DNA from: JADKCL01 sp046329055
Lineage (GTDB): Bacteria; Bacteroidota; Bacteroidia; J057; JADKCL01
Direction: 5' to 3'
NCBI GenBank assembly: GCA_046329055.1
Contig: JAXLVK010000001.1
Coordinates: forward strand, 1 to 64,000
Length of the DNA stretch: 64,000 nt
Shown: piece by piece, positions 63,957 to 64,000 of the stretch
Numbering within the stretch: position 1 is the stretch's first letter
How the letters are laid out: every line of letters begins with the position of its first letter
Made by a program: the position numbers and the translations under genes
Notes under the pieces: model-generated
Databases searched by the model: none
What the model saw: only the letters and a program-made list of their open reading frames with translations
Told to the model about the DNA's origin: nothing

Positions 63957-64000
63957 AGGCTATGAATTGCTCCTAGTTTTCTCAAACTTTGCACAGGATC

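Overview
The window looks like a chromosome segment of a GC-rich member of the Bacteroidota, probably a Saprospiria/Chitinophagia-like lineage. The support is several secreted proteins ending in type IX secretion (T9SS) sorting domains, SprB and HYR-like repeats, upstream sites matching the Bacteroidota promoter pattern (TTG, about 19 nt, TAnnTTTG), and a his operon in the order G-D-C-B-H-A-F-IE. No species call can be made from sequence alone.

Layout. 1-6.2 kb: 3' part of a giant T9SS adhesin. 6.2-8.3 kb: macrodomain gene flanked by repeats, including a striking palindrome-rich tandem repeat. 8.3-14.6 kb, minus strand: two adjacent genes whose fragments both read LRR-Roc-COR-TIR (Roco family), broken by many frameshifts and preceded by four iteron-like direct repeats. 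15-20.1 kb: a small hypothetical gene, then a cluster of a fused 2-oxoacid dehydrogenase E1 alpha/beta, a lipoyl domain, a PSBD-like segment, a hexapeptide acyltransferase and a polysaccharide deacetylase, also carrying many indels. 20-33 kb: mobA, secreted proteins, a CFA-synthase-like methyltransferase, a VIT-family transporter, a class A beta-lactamase-like hydrolase, an ATP/ADP-antiporter-like protein fused to HEAT-like repeats, and three tRNA genes.

33-48.6 kb: an SDR protein and an LRR protein, then a compact AT-richer two-gene cassette (AAA ATPase plus possible PD-(D/E)XK nuclease), an exported PEP-synthase-like protein coupled to a serine hydrolase, a TPR histidine kinase, an enoyl-CoA hydratase, a methyltransferase fusion and a frameshifted transglutaminase. 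48.6-51.2 kb: five tandem units of about 500 bp. Each is an imperfect inverted duplication carrying a hairpin and a 62-66 codon ORF whose copies differ largely by synonymous or conservative changes. 51.2-54.2 kb: a methyltransferase, an ATP-cone nuclease and an ARPP-1-like secreted protein.

54.4-61.6 kb: a complete histidine operon behind a leader peptide with five consecutive His codons and an intrinsic terminator, so attenuation control is likely. 61.6-64 kb: AT-richer minus-strand cluster of small paralogous proteins with decayed copies.

Most genes have clean frames, whereas 9-20 kb and the repeat array carry dense 1-2 nt indels. That is either real decay or local consensus error, and it limits confidence in those regions. 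The best candidates for undescribed biology are the amplified inverted-duplication array, the tandem Roco-TIR genes, the ATPase/nuclease cassette, and the E1-lipoyl-acyltransferase-deacetylase cluster.
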